Of a stretch of 64,000 nt of DNA, positions 24,037 through 33,692 are shown piece by piece. Position 1 is the stretch's first letter, and each line of letters starts with the position of its first letter. The translations under genes and the position numbers were made by a program. The notes below the pieces were generated by a model. That model saw only the letters and a program-made list of their open reading frames with translations. It was not told the origin of the DNA and did not search any database. The DNA comes from Zoroaster sp. YZ-2022 (lineage: Eukaryota > Echinodermata > Asteroidea > Forcipulatida > Zoroasteridae): contig CM055837.1 of the NCBI GenBank assembly GCA_029582265.1, forward strand, positions 21,178,967 through 21,242,966. The letters are read 5' to 3'.

Positions 24037-24566
24037 TGTTTCGGTGATCGATCGAGCATGCGGTGCGTGAATTGTCAACCGCGAGACTGGTGTACCTTTA
24101 TTGTACTTGTATACTATTTTAACTGCAGTGACGACGGATACTAATATTTTTCCCTCGTTCAAATATTTTTAAATTTAACCCAATAAAAATCATTATTTTG
24201 AAAAAAACTGTTAATTTTTTCCAAAAATATAACGTGAGATAATGTTAGAAGTTGATTTTTGATTTCTTCAAAATGCAACAAACATGATATATATTTTAAG
24301 TACAAATTGTAAAACAAACAACTAAGTAACGCAGAACTGCGCACAATTTATTTCGCGCGTACTTCCTGACCTCAACTGTTTGCCATTTTGCTCTGATCTT
24401 CCACTGTCCGGCCACGTAAACCGGGGTAAGCAAACCCGCTTGCTTCCATCACTACCAGTTATTCCCCTCGGGAGATTAAAATTCCCCGGGAGCCCACTGC
24501 CACCCCTACCCAGAGCAGGGGGTGGCTATTCCACGGGTATGCTGATTTGCCGGGGCAGAGCGGGGT
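24037..24566. other. Host flank of Helitron pair, no gene
   Basis: AT-rich up to 24370, then a GC-rich CCGGGG-containing block that runs into the assembly gap. Nothing coding is visible. Confidence 0.5.
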
Positions 24567-25066
24567 NNNNNNNNNNNNNNNNNNNNNNNNNNNNNNNNNN
24601 NNNNNNNNNNNNNNNNNNNNNNNNNNNNNNNNNNNNNNNNNNNNNNNNNNNNNNNNNNNNNNNNNNNNNNNNNNNNNNNNNNNNNNNNNNNNNNNNNNNN
24701 NNNNNNNNNNNNNNNNNNNNNNNNNNNNNNNNNNNNNNNNNNNNNNNNNNNNNNNNNNNNNNNNNNNNNNNNNNNNNNNNNNNNNNNNNNNNNNNNNNNN
24801 NNNNNNNNNNNNNNNNNNNNNNNNNNNNNNNNNNNNNNNNNNNNNNNNNNNNNNNNNNNNNNNNNNNNNNNNNNNNNNNNNNNNNNNNNNNNNNNNNNNN
24901 NNNNNNNNNNNNNNNNNNNNNNNNNNNNNNNNNNNNNNNNNNNNNNNNNNNNNNNNNNNNNNNNNNNNNNNNNNNNNNNNNNNNNNNNNNNNNNNNNNNN
25001 NNNNNNNNNNNNNNNNNNNNNNNNNNNNNNNNNNNNNNNNNNNNNNNNNNNNNNNNNNNNNNNNNN
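24567..25066. other. Assembly gap (500 N)
   Basis: Exactly 500 undetermined bases, the same length as the gap at 52427-52926. This suggests a fixed placeholder rather than a measured distance. Open frames across it are meaningless. Confidence 0.99.
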
Positions 25067-25283
25067 CCCCCGGCCCCTTGGAAAAATTGCCCCACGTAAA
25101 ATTAATAAAGCGGAATTTCTCTAGAATGAGATTCAACGCAATCCACAACTCGCTCAAATGATTAAAAATCAATATAGCAAATAATTGGTGGTATTAATAC
25201 GACAGAGTCTTGAGACACTGTATAAAACCGCTAAACAAGAAAGATAAACGTGGAATATAAATCTCAATACTCCGGCAAAAAGC

Positions 25284-25508
25284 ATGAAGGGAATATTGAT
25301 GTTATTCAAAGAGCCTACTGAAAAGTCTTCTTGGAAATTTTATAATCCAAAGATTGATAAAAACTCAATTACTATCGAAGGAATTCTAATCAACTTTACG
25401 CGCAAGGGATGCGCAGATATCAACACTGGGAAGAAATTCAGAAATATTTTGGAGATTCGAGAAGAACACGCCTTGGGAGTAACCAAGACTTTAGGTCTGT
25501 CGGATATG
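25284..25508 (+). pseudogene. Virus-like capsid protein C-terminal region, part 1 (broken)
   Basis: A plus-strand open stretch resembling the C-terminal part of the capsid-like protein found beside the packaging ATPase in integrated double-stranded-DNA virus-like (Polinton/adintovirus-type) elements of invertebrates. Evidence is composition, a YNPKI-containing segment and gene order. The frame changes internally near 25395. Homology then stops at the GATATG where a 2.2-kb insertion begins, and resumes at 27736. The upstream part of the gene lies in or before the gap. Exact virus lineage is not resolved. Confidence 0.55.
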
Positions 25509-25697
25509 TAATGGGATGAAATTGCAGGCCCCATTTTCCCCTAGTTTACCTATGTCCAGCTAGGACTAGGGCGAGTCTAGGAGTGGGTGCTGGACTGGTG
25601 AGTGGTAAGTGGGTGATTGGTAGCAGGCCTGCAACCAATCATAGGGCATTGAGGAAGAGCTGGCCAGAGGTCAGTGACCAAAGTAAAGTTTTCTGGC

Positions 25698-25839
25698 ACT
25701 TGGCCACTGGACACCGACAGAGGAGAGTGTATTTTCTTCACTGTTTTCATTTTTACCTCTGTCGGACAACTTCATTTGGATTGTGCCTGACCCACATCAT
25801 CACTACTTACATATATATTTATCCCTGTCCTGCTCTAGG
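25698..25839 (+). repeat. 142-bp direct repeat with donor-like end, copy 1
   Basis: Starts ACTTGGCCACTGGACACC and ends CTGTCCTGCTCTAG, followed by GTGAGTTTG. It contains an inverted repeat, CCGACAGAGG...CCTCTGTCGG. It is 96% or more like 27036-27175 by eye. Confidence 0.85.
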
Positions 25840-27035
25840 TGAGTTTGATTTTACTTTATTTCATACTTGTATTCCTAGGCTTAAGATTCCATTCTTTATC
25901 TAAAGTTTAGACCGGATGTCGTTTTTTTATTGACTTTAAACAATTGCTGTATGTTTTCTGTGGTGTGATGCTAGTTTTTAGGATTTAATATTAATTAAGT
26001 TCAACAACAATATTTTTTATTTAAAGCTCTGTTTGATTTAATAATTGTGACTTGCGTTTTCCATGCTCTTTATTGTACTTTTGATTGCTTGCAAAATGCA
26101 GATTGCATTTTGTCTTGTCTTCTGCACTGGAACTAGATTTTCCTTCAATAGATTTAATTTAATGTCTACGTTACCCAATACCATTAGAATGGGTACATTC
26201 ATCTTTTACATTTTGTTCTGAAACCCTTTCACATGTTTTAGTGCACATGTATATTTTATTATTTCATCACCATGCCTTTACTCTGTTTCTCTGGTCACAT
26301 AATCCCTTTGGAGTCAAAGCATTGAACAATAAGCTTGTACATCAGTTTTTGGGTTATCCACTTGTCCTTGCTTTGTCCAGAACCATATGTTATTTAAGTA
26401 CAGTTAAATATCCCCTTGGGCAATTTGGTCCATCTTCCACCCTCAACTGGCCTTGCTAGGTTGAGTGATTTATTTGTTTCAATGTTCCAAGATTTAGAAA
26501 TAGCTTTATTCCAAATCTGACTTTTTTATTCCTTTTGAGTATTATAAAAGGCAAGGACTGGTTCTTGCATTATAAGTTTCTTTGATTTAATTGATTTAAT
26601 TGATTTCTGCATTTATTCAAGATGATATTTAGTTAGTGCTATGATTGACATTTCTTTGATTTTACTTTATTGTTTTTATTATAATCTTTTGATATTCACT
26701 TTGATTCTTTTAATTCACTGGTGTTAAACTAATAGCTTAAAAGTAAAAGCCATTTTGATGTTTTAATAGTTTCATGACTTGTTTTTGGTATAGTGCTTTG
26801 CAACACTAATTTGATTATAACTCATGACTGGTCATTTTGCCTTGGGCACTGGTCTTGCTGAAATGTCCTTGTAACCACTTCATTGACTAGTGTGGAGTGA
26901 CTATAGGACCACACACATTTCGCAAGCAAGGTTACTTTTTATTGACTTGTTTGTTTCAAGATTAGGCCTAAGCTGTAGTATATTTTTTATTGTATAATTT
27001 TTAGTTCTTATTTTATTAAGTTAATATTTTATATG

Positions 27036-27175
27036 ACTTGGCCACTGGACACCGACAGAGGAGAGTGTATTTTCTTCACCGTTTTCATTTTACCTCTGTC
27101 GGACAACTTCATTTGGATTGCGCCCGACCCACATCATCACTACTTACATATATATTTATCCTGTCCTGCTCTAGG
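27036..27175 (+). repeat. 142-bp direct repeat, copy 2
   Basis: Same segment as 25698-25839, but followed by GCCGAGCAAATCTGC instead of a splice donor. This is what a spliced leader joined to a second exon would look like. Confidence 0.85.
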
Positions 27176-27735
27176 CCGAGCAAATCTGCAAAGAGCCTGC
27201 AGGACAGATCATCGTTCATCAATTGATAAATTACGAAAACAGTCTCTATCCCCTGATCAAGGATAAGGAGCTGTTTTCGCTTCAAGTGTCTCCATCTTTA
27301 ACCTCCTCTGCAACTAAAGTCCTTCAAGCCCTCCTTCCCCACAAGAACTGTTTTCCGTCATCCAACTTTTGTCTTCCAGCTACCATCACCAATTCCCGTT
27401 CCGCCGTATGTGAGTTTCGACACCAGATGGGCCATTTCATTTATTTTATTTTTATTATATTTTCATTGTTGTATTTTCATTGTTATATTTTCATTGTTAT
27501 ATTTTTCATTGTATTTAATTTTTTCATTGTACTATTATTTTATTTGGGGTAGTTTACCAAAAACACCTATCCCACTTATATTATATACAGCGTTAATCGT
27601 ATCCCCTTCAGTAGTAGCGGGAAAAGAATAAACAAATTCTCCATTTTAATACAAAGTCCAAGCGTCACCTGTATAAAATTAATTATGTCCTGGTGTCGAG
27701 TTAGCTAACCGCGCTCGTTACCTGTTACAGATATG

Positions 27736-27965
27736 AAACTCAAAGATTACCTAGTAGATAAATACGGTTTGTTTTTAGATTTGAGAAGCAACGATGATAA
27801 CAAAGTCATGGTAGTGGCAGACGGATAGAAAACGCATCCGAAGGAATTACAATTCAGCTCGAAAAGCAGTCGGAAACTGCCGGCGAATTAAACTGCTACA
27901 TTTACATCATTATGGACGCTCAACTCAATATCGAAAATGGACGATTTCATTCCGCGATATATTAA
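27736..27965 (+). pseudogene. Virus-like capsid protein C-terminal region, part 2 (broken)
   Basis: Continues the frame left at 25508. It begins with KLKDYLVDKYGLFLDLRS, is disrupted by a stop and frame change near 27824, and is followed in another frame by a conserved-looking tail ending at a TAA (27963-27965). The ATPase remains start directly afterwards, the capsid-ATPase adjacency expected of this class of element. Confidence 0.5.
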
Positions 27966-27973
27966 ACAAAATC

Positions 27974-28625
27974 ATGTTGAATATTATTAAACATATTACC
28001 GAAATATCCACACGCTGCATTGATTTGCGGTCAGACCGGATGCGGAAAAACATAATTTGCTTTAAATCTATTGGAAGATGAAAAAGAATATCGTAGATAT
28101 TTTGAGCATATAGTCATACTATGTCCGGACCATTGCCGGAAAATCTCGCCTACCCAAAACGGAAGGTGGATTTGGAACGATGAGCGAGTGTACATCGACG
28201 ACTTGAGCGACTCGACGCTACACAAAGTTATCGAAATTTACCACGATGTCTTTAAAGGAGATGAGACGCTGTTTATCATCGACGACTGCTCCGCAACCAA
28301 AGGGTTAAAACATATAAAATACAACGAGAATAATAAATGTATGATCAGCGAGTTGGCTTTAGCGGTAGGCACGCCAACACAGCTGTTGGATTCTTTCGCA
28401 AAAATATAATAGCGTGTTGAAAGATTTTAGAGAGCAACTAAAGTGGTTGTGTATATTTTATTGCAAAGATAGAGACTCGTTCGAAAATTGTCTTCGAGAA
28501 AATGACGTCATACCGGACCAAGAGACCAGAAGAGAAATTAACCAAAAATTAAAACGAGCCAAACATTGCAAGTTGATTTTAAAAACGGATCAACCAACCA
28601 ATTACGTAATACTAGACGGATCTGA
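27974..28625 (+). pseudogene. Virus-like DNA-packaging ATPase (FtsK/HerA, A32-like), decayed
   Basis: P-loop ATPase of the kind that packages DNA into capsids of Polinton/adintovirus-type and other large DNA viruses. Walker A GQTGCGKT is at 28029-28052 and Walker B FIIDD at 28272-28286, followed by CSA. A downstream region ends LKTDQPTNYVIL, just before a minisatellite. Breaks: a frame change before Walker A, an in-frame TAA directly after it (28053-28055), and frame losses between about 28350 and 28412. The piece is about 210 codons, near the usual length of these ATPases. It cannot make protein. Placement between capsid-like and small accessory frames supports an integrated virus-like element. 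Confidence 0.75.
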
Positions 28626-28626
28626 T

Positions 28627-28838
28627 CAGGTTGCAGCAAGTTACTTGGACAGGTCACCTGATAGGTTGTAGTAGGTTACTTGATAGGTTGTAGTAGGTTA
28701 CTTGATAGGTTGTAGTAGGTTACTTGACAGGTTGTAGTAGGTTACTTGACAGGTTGTAGTAGGTTACTTGATAGGTTGTAGTAGGTTACTTGACAGGTTG
28801 TAGTAGGTTACTTGATAGGTTGTAGTAAGTTGTAAGAT
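28627..28838 (+). repeat. 22-bp minisatellite
   Basis: About nine copies of a unit like GTAGTAGGTTACTTGATAGG, alternating GATAGG and GACAGG variants. It starts where the ATPase homology ends, so it has replaced or expanded within the end of that gene. Confidence 0.92.
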
Positions 28839-28939
28839 TATAATAAGATTTATAGATAAATATGCTAATTGAATGTTTAGTTGGATTTTGTGTATTTACA
28901 AAACTGTTTGGTACTCGGTGGACTCGTATTTTTGATTCA

Positions 28940-29568
28940 TAAATACTCGCACGTAAATGTAGAATTTATAAAACCGTTGACTAGAGCGAAGCAAATTTTA
29001 AAAATATAACAAGTTGCGAAAATTCTAAACGAACAGCCGCGAGTAAGTTGCGTTGAAAATATCACCTCGCCAATCGATAATAAACGCAACGATCGATTGT
29101 TAGCCGTCGTAGCTGGAGGAGGCGAAGAAATATTTCGGTAAAGAGTATACCATTTCCGAGATTGAAACTTTAAACTTGGTCGAACAAGATAAATTATACG
29201 CGCGATACGAAGCGAGACTAGGTCGTGAAATGATAGCCTCATTGGGCTCATCGATCATAAGTCTTTACTACGCTAGAGCGCTGGGATCCAGATTAAACTT
29301 GATCGATGTGATGGGATACGAATTTACGATCGATGATGAAGATGGTTTAATTACCGATTTAGAAAAGACCCGTTCATCTCGAGCGCTCTTTCTTGCAGGT
29401 TATGCGAAGTATACTACAAGTACGGAAGATTTTTGGCGCCCAATCACAGGGGCGCTAATTTCGGCAATACATTTTAAAATAAAAGATTCTTGTCTAGATT
29501 ATAAAGACGATGGAGCAAGAGAAAACGGAGGAGACGCCCGTAAACCAAGTAACGAAAACACCGACTAA
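28940..29568 (+). pseudogene. Virus-like accessory protein, unknown function
   Basis: Open from 29176 to 29568 in one frame (130 codons, ending KPSNENTD), with coding-like sequence upstream to about 28940 in other frames, so probably N-terminally broken. No enzymatic motif is seen. GC content and codon choice (CGA, GCG, GAC) match the ATPase region and differ from the surrounding AT-rich repeats. It lies between ATPase and TM protein, collinear with them. Confidence 0.45.
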
Positions 29569-29851
29569 AATAAAAAATCCGAACAGAGTCGCGGCTGGTA
29601 AAAGACTCGCAGAACTTAATAAAAAGAAAAAGCAAAGTTTAAAAAAGAAAGCCATCGACGACGCTGTCAAACCAAGCACATTCTTTGAGAATGAAAGAAG
29701 AAAGCGACTGAGTAAACACGCTTTACATCGGTCTGGGAGTAGCGGTCCTTGGAGGCATTGCATATTTTATCTACAAGGCGCTCGTTCCACTATACACGTT
29801 CTTTCATCGTCTAAAAAGAAGTTTTTTTCGAAAACAAACAAGCTTGCATAA
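29510..29851 (+). CDS. Basic, possible membrane-anchored virus-like protein (frameshifted)
   Basis: ATG at 29510, overlapping the preceding frame by about 60 bases, a compact viral-style overlap. The N-terminal half is very basic (VAAGKRLAELNKKKKQSLKK). Near 29720 the frame shifts: a neighbouring frame encodes a glycine-rich hydrophobic segment of about 20 residues (29727-29790), typical of a transmembrane helix, followed by basic residues. A small basic protein with a C-terminal membrane anchor is known in related virus-like elements; that identity is inferred. Confidence 0.45.
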   Translation: MEQEKTEETPVNQVTKTPTKIKNPNRVAAGKRLAELNKKKKQSLKKKAIDDAVKPSTFFENERRKRLSKHALHRSGSSGPWRHCIFYLQGARSTIHVLSSSKKKFFSKTNKLA

Positions 29852-29859
29852 TTCCAACG

Positions 29860-31633
29860 TTTGCAAAACACCTGCAAAATACCTAGAAAATTTAGGGTGT
29901 TTCATTGGCAGCGTGTTTTAGGTCTGGAAAATTTGCGGATTCTTCAAGAAAAGGCAAATTTGAAACAAAATCTATAAACCATAAACCGCGTATAGAACTT
30001 TACGAGCAGAATATAATTATAAGAAAATTTCACTGCTCAAAAATCTCAATTATCTTTATTCCCAGGGCTTATGAGCCGCCTCGTACCCACTGCTCGTGAA
30101 TGCTAATATAAATAACGTTCTTTCATCGTCAATAAAGGGTTTAATTCCCTATTTGCAAAATACCTTAAAATACCTAGTAAAATTAAAATGTTTCATTGGC
30201 AAACAGACATGACCCTAAAATATCTCAGAAATTCCATTTCACAAAATTAGTTCGATGATAAAAGACATCCAGTGTACTACTTTCGTGATAAATTTAGTAA
30301 GGTAACTGAACCGTAAGTTAAGATGTTCAGCTTTTGCATGCTGATGTAGTTCTAATTATATATTATGAAAAAACATATCTCCTGAACCAAAGTAGATACT
30401 AACGTTATGTTTTCATGAACATGAGGAAGCTTTATTGTGTCAGATATATGACCTTCAAATAACCTGATCTGAACTTTACTTCCGGTCCAAACAGGAAGTT
30501 CAAATTCAACACATTCTAACGCAAATGTTATAGGTGTTTTGAATATGAAATTTATATTTTTATAATAAAAGATGATCCACATTTGAAAAATATGATTGTG
30601 ACATCACTCGATGGTAATTTGACTTGCAAACACCTTGTGTTTGTACCAACAAACACTTGAGCTCTAGTTTATATTGTAGATGTTGCCTGTAAATGCCGTC
30701 AAGTTACATGCACCACGTTAAAGTTCGACAAGAGAGCGCGTCCGTACGCACCGTACCGTCGCATGAACTTCAAGCCATAAAACTAATTTCGCCAGCACGT
30801 GTATTACGGGGGAAATGATTGAATTTGTGCTAGAATTTGAGCCATACTGGGTGCTAGAATTAAGCCTATAGTGATCAATCTTTTTTTCGACATATGGAAT
30901 CGTTTGTCTCATTTATTGCTTTGATAAGTCGATAGATAAGCGCTCACTATGGAAACACAGATTGAGCCAATCACGAATGAGCCCTACCTACACCGCGCGT
31001 CCCGTGTATGCGTACGCGTGCATGCATTGCCAGCGGAATCTAGCTGTCCGGGCCGTACGACCAAATAATTATGGTAATGACCTTCCCGCTGCTCGGCCCG
31101 TTTTAGTGTGAAGAATGAAACTGTGAACTCTTTTTCAACGATACACATGTACTAAAGGGGAATTTCCATGATGACCTTTTATTTAAGTTTACTATGAATA
31201 TTCATGACTTTAACTTGCTTTTACCGCGTGTACAATTTGTATAGCAATTATAGCATGCATGATACTGTTAATGTTAATGTTGCGCACAGTGACTCGAAAT
31301 TTCAATGGCGCGTTACGGGAATGCGACGTGTATGAAAGTGTCATGATTGCTCAACGCACGTTTTGGTCTGCCAGCTCGATGTTTGACTTTAGGGATATAT
31401 GTACTAACACAAAATTCTCACAAATGGTAACAATTTTCAGATATATGTATCTTTAATAATCAGAGATTATGGTTCCGAGTGTACAACTTGTAAATGATAT
31501 TCCTACGTTGCACACAATCACTTTTAAATTAGGGAACAACGTAGTTCTCCATGAGTTTGTGCATGGTTGTCTCTGCTTCACCGTTGGCGGAAAACGATGA
31601 TCCACTTCATGGGGAAAACGATGATCCACTTCA
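29860..31633. other. Non-coding region left of Helitron array
   Basis: No gene recognised. It contains an imperfect direct repeat (29860-29910 versus 30150-30200, both ending GTTTCATTGGCA). A fragment (30805-30893) has an inverted copy at 50868-50958. A CpG-containing patch is at 30960-31060, with GCCAATCA and alternating purine-pyrimidine GCGTACGCGTGCATGCAT. Just before the array is a 24-bp direct duplication of GGAAAACGATGATCCACTTC (31588-31633). Confidence 0.5.
30805..30893 (+). repeat. Dispersed repeat fragment shared with 50868-50958
   Basis: GATTGAATTTGTGCTAGAA and AAGCCTA..GTGATCAATCTTTTT appear here and, inverted, at 50868-50958. In the second locus the fragment continues directly into GGGAAAACGATGATCCACTTC; here about 700 bases intervene. 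Confidence 0.8.
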
Positions 31634-31683
31634 TCCATACTATAATGATCGTTAAGTCGCCATCTTTGTTAGTGCAAACACGG

Positions 31684-31795
31684 GGCGCCGCCATCTTTGT
31701 TTCAGGGCGCCGCCATCTTTGTTTCAGGGCGCCGCCATCTTTGTTTCAGGGCGCCGCCATGTTTCTTTCAGGGCGCCGCCATGTTTCGCGTCAAC
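31684..31795 (+). promoter_or_regulatory. Five tandem YY1-type motifs, unit 1
   Basis: Repeats of about 22 bases, each with GCCGCCATCTT or GCCGCCATGTT, the reverse of the YY1 consensus AANATGGCGGC. Copy number varies by unit: 6 at 33745-33868, 4 at 36979-37053, 4 at 39173-39250, 3 at 41706-41762 and 4 at 44212-44290. Confidence 0.6.
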
Positions 31796-32070
31796 TGGCG
31801 CCCGCACCCTGCTGAATTGATGCGTCCTGGGGTCAATTTCGGGGTACCCGTGGGTTGGGGTCTGCGTTGTTGGTGTTCCGACGTCTACCCGCGATTGCGT
31901 GGATTGCGTGCAACGGCAGCCGGACACCCGCAATGATCGTTAAGCTTGGTCGGGTGACTTCGCGGCTATCCTCGGTGATCGAGGGGTCGGGTGGGGTGCC
32001 AGATGAGGCGAACACTCCCTGACTGCTGTGGTTCGAGATGTCTGGTTGGCTGTTTCAGACGGACCCCCTG

Positions 32071-32388
32071 ATTGGTCTTATTTTTCATCAATGAACTCCG
32101 TACCTACACGTGACCTTTGTGCTCAAAAGACAATTTTCATCAACATTTACAACACACGTTTGGAATGTTTGTTGTTTTGTTGTTTGATAATAAAACAATA
32201 AAATACCAAACATCCGTAAACATTTTAATCAACATGAGCAACATTGGTTGGGTTACTCCGCGGCTTTCGGTGAGCGTTGGTCGAGGAGGCCGGGTGCCAC
32301 ATACCACGAACAGTACCGAACTGCCGCGTTGCGAAATGTCTGATTCTCTGTTTCAGACGGACCTCCTGATTGGTCGGTAATGACGTCG
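32071..32388 (+). promoter_or_regulatory. CCAAT / E-box / CRE-like module, unit 1
   Basis: ATTGGTC at 32071 (inverted CCAAT), CACGTG at 32107, a second ATTGGTC at 32369 and TGACGTCG at 32381, one base off the CREB/ATF site TGACGTCA. CCAAT and CRE lie 7 bases apart. The module recurs in the other units. Promoter function is inferred. Confidence 0.45.
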
Positions 32389-33692
32389 GTGTGTCGACTC
32401 GACTCTTTGTTGATGCATTTATTTCGCGTAGCTCTTTTAGTCCTAGGTCTTAGGGACGTGACCAAGAGCTACGATTATCACAGCTATCTCCAAACATCAA
32501 TAAACAATTTTAATCAACATGATCAACATTTACAAAACCCCTTTTGTTGTTTGATATTTGATAATAAATACCAAACATCAATTAACCTCAGTACCCATGT
32601 AATACTTTTGAAAGCCTGTAGTATCCAGACGCCATGTCCTCGATTGTGTACAAAGTCTATGGAGAGTTCAGTGCACTTTCAAATAATTTCTTAACACAAT
32701 GTGAATTATTTCTCAGTCCCAGATTCATGTCTTTTTGGAGAGTTCACTGCATTTTCAAAGTAAAGTTTAACACAATTTAAATTATTTCTCAGTCCCAGAT
32801 TCATATAATATATATTATAAGATATATTATAATATAGGCCCTATGTTATAATATATATTTTATAGCAGTTCTGTATTCCTCAGCTTGCTGATTTGTGAAA
32901 ACAATTTTCAACCGATGAAATAGGGACTCTGACCTTTGATTTTACATACATAGAAGTAGAACTTGAACTGTTAGAAAAGCCCCAAATGATTTCACAATTG
33001 CCAGTGTAGATACCATCAGTCTTTCAACTTTGAGGTAATATAAAACGATTTCAGATCTGACAATCACAACAGCTTATGCACTTAGGTTTCAGGACATTTC
33101 TCACACAAAACAATTTTGGGAATCTTTTCTCCCAATTTTGAATATTTTAAAAGGTTTTAAAACCTACAGCGCCATGGCAACAATTTAAACTCAAACTGCG
33201 TCCTATTTTATATTAAGGGGTGGGGCCTCAGGAAACAGTGCAGATTTCATCTGCAAATTTAATGTTATTCATATTTATTTCCCCTTTTTCATGACTTGAA
33301 GGGGCCCATGCAATCAATTTCAAAAGAGACATTTTGTGCACATATCTGTGTCTGAACTGTACGAAAATACTAGGATACCCGTTTTCTGTCTACATGTATT
33401 TCTTTTCAGTACATTTATTTATTCAATATTCACTGTCCTACCATGTTAAAAACCCGAGGGCGCTGTTGTGTTATGTCACTTTGACTTTTTACATGCCCCC
33501 CGCTCAAAAATTAACCAATCACCAAGCTCATTCTAGAAAATGATGACATGAGTGCCAACTGCAAATTAGAAAACGTTACCCCATATTACATTACATAAAC
33601 CAGCAAAGAAGTCGGCACAAAACCCGCAACATTTAATACTCACACATCACCCACACCTAGCGGGTGCCGCGCGAAGCGCGGCATCCCGCTAG

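Larger units (their letters stand above)
25507..27729 (+). mobile_element. TG...CA insertion, probable solo LTR or LTR-type element
   Basis: A 2.2-kb AT-rich block interrupting the capsid-like gene. Ends are TGTAATGG and CTGTTACA (short inverted TGTAA/TTACA, the usual LTR form), flanked by GATA on both sides. Taken differently, GATATG flanks a slightly shifted insert. No gag, protease or RT frame is visible. Inside are two copies of a 140-bp segment (25698-25839 and 27036-27175). The first is followed by a perfect donor GTGAGT; the second reads straight on into other sequence. A large solo LTR with a leader exon would fit, but this is inference. Confidence 0.55.
31634..33692 (+). mobile_element. 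Helitron array unit 1
   Basis: Complete 2059-bp non-autonomous Helitron. The 5' end is TCCATACTATAATGATCG (preceded by A) and the 3' end is the hairpin 33657-33692 ending CTAG. Order inside: five YY1-type repeats, a conserved 5' region ending near 31936, two related modules of about 300 bp (31941-32225 and 32247-32585), AT palindromes near 32805-32870, and the 3' 800 bases shared with the large element. The next unit starts at the very next base. Confidence 0.93.

Noticed and set aside
24380..25172. Long frames across the gaps at 24567 and 52427
   Set aside because: They consist of N; no sequence supports them.
28627..28838. CRISPR-like array
   Set aside because: Units of 22 bases are contiguous with no unique spacers, in a eukaryotic context; it is a minisatellite.
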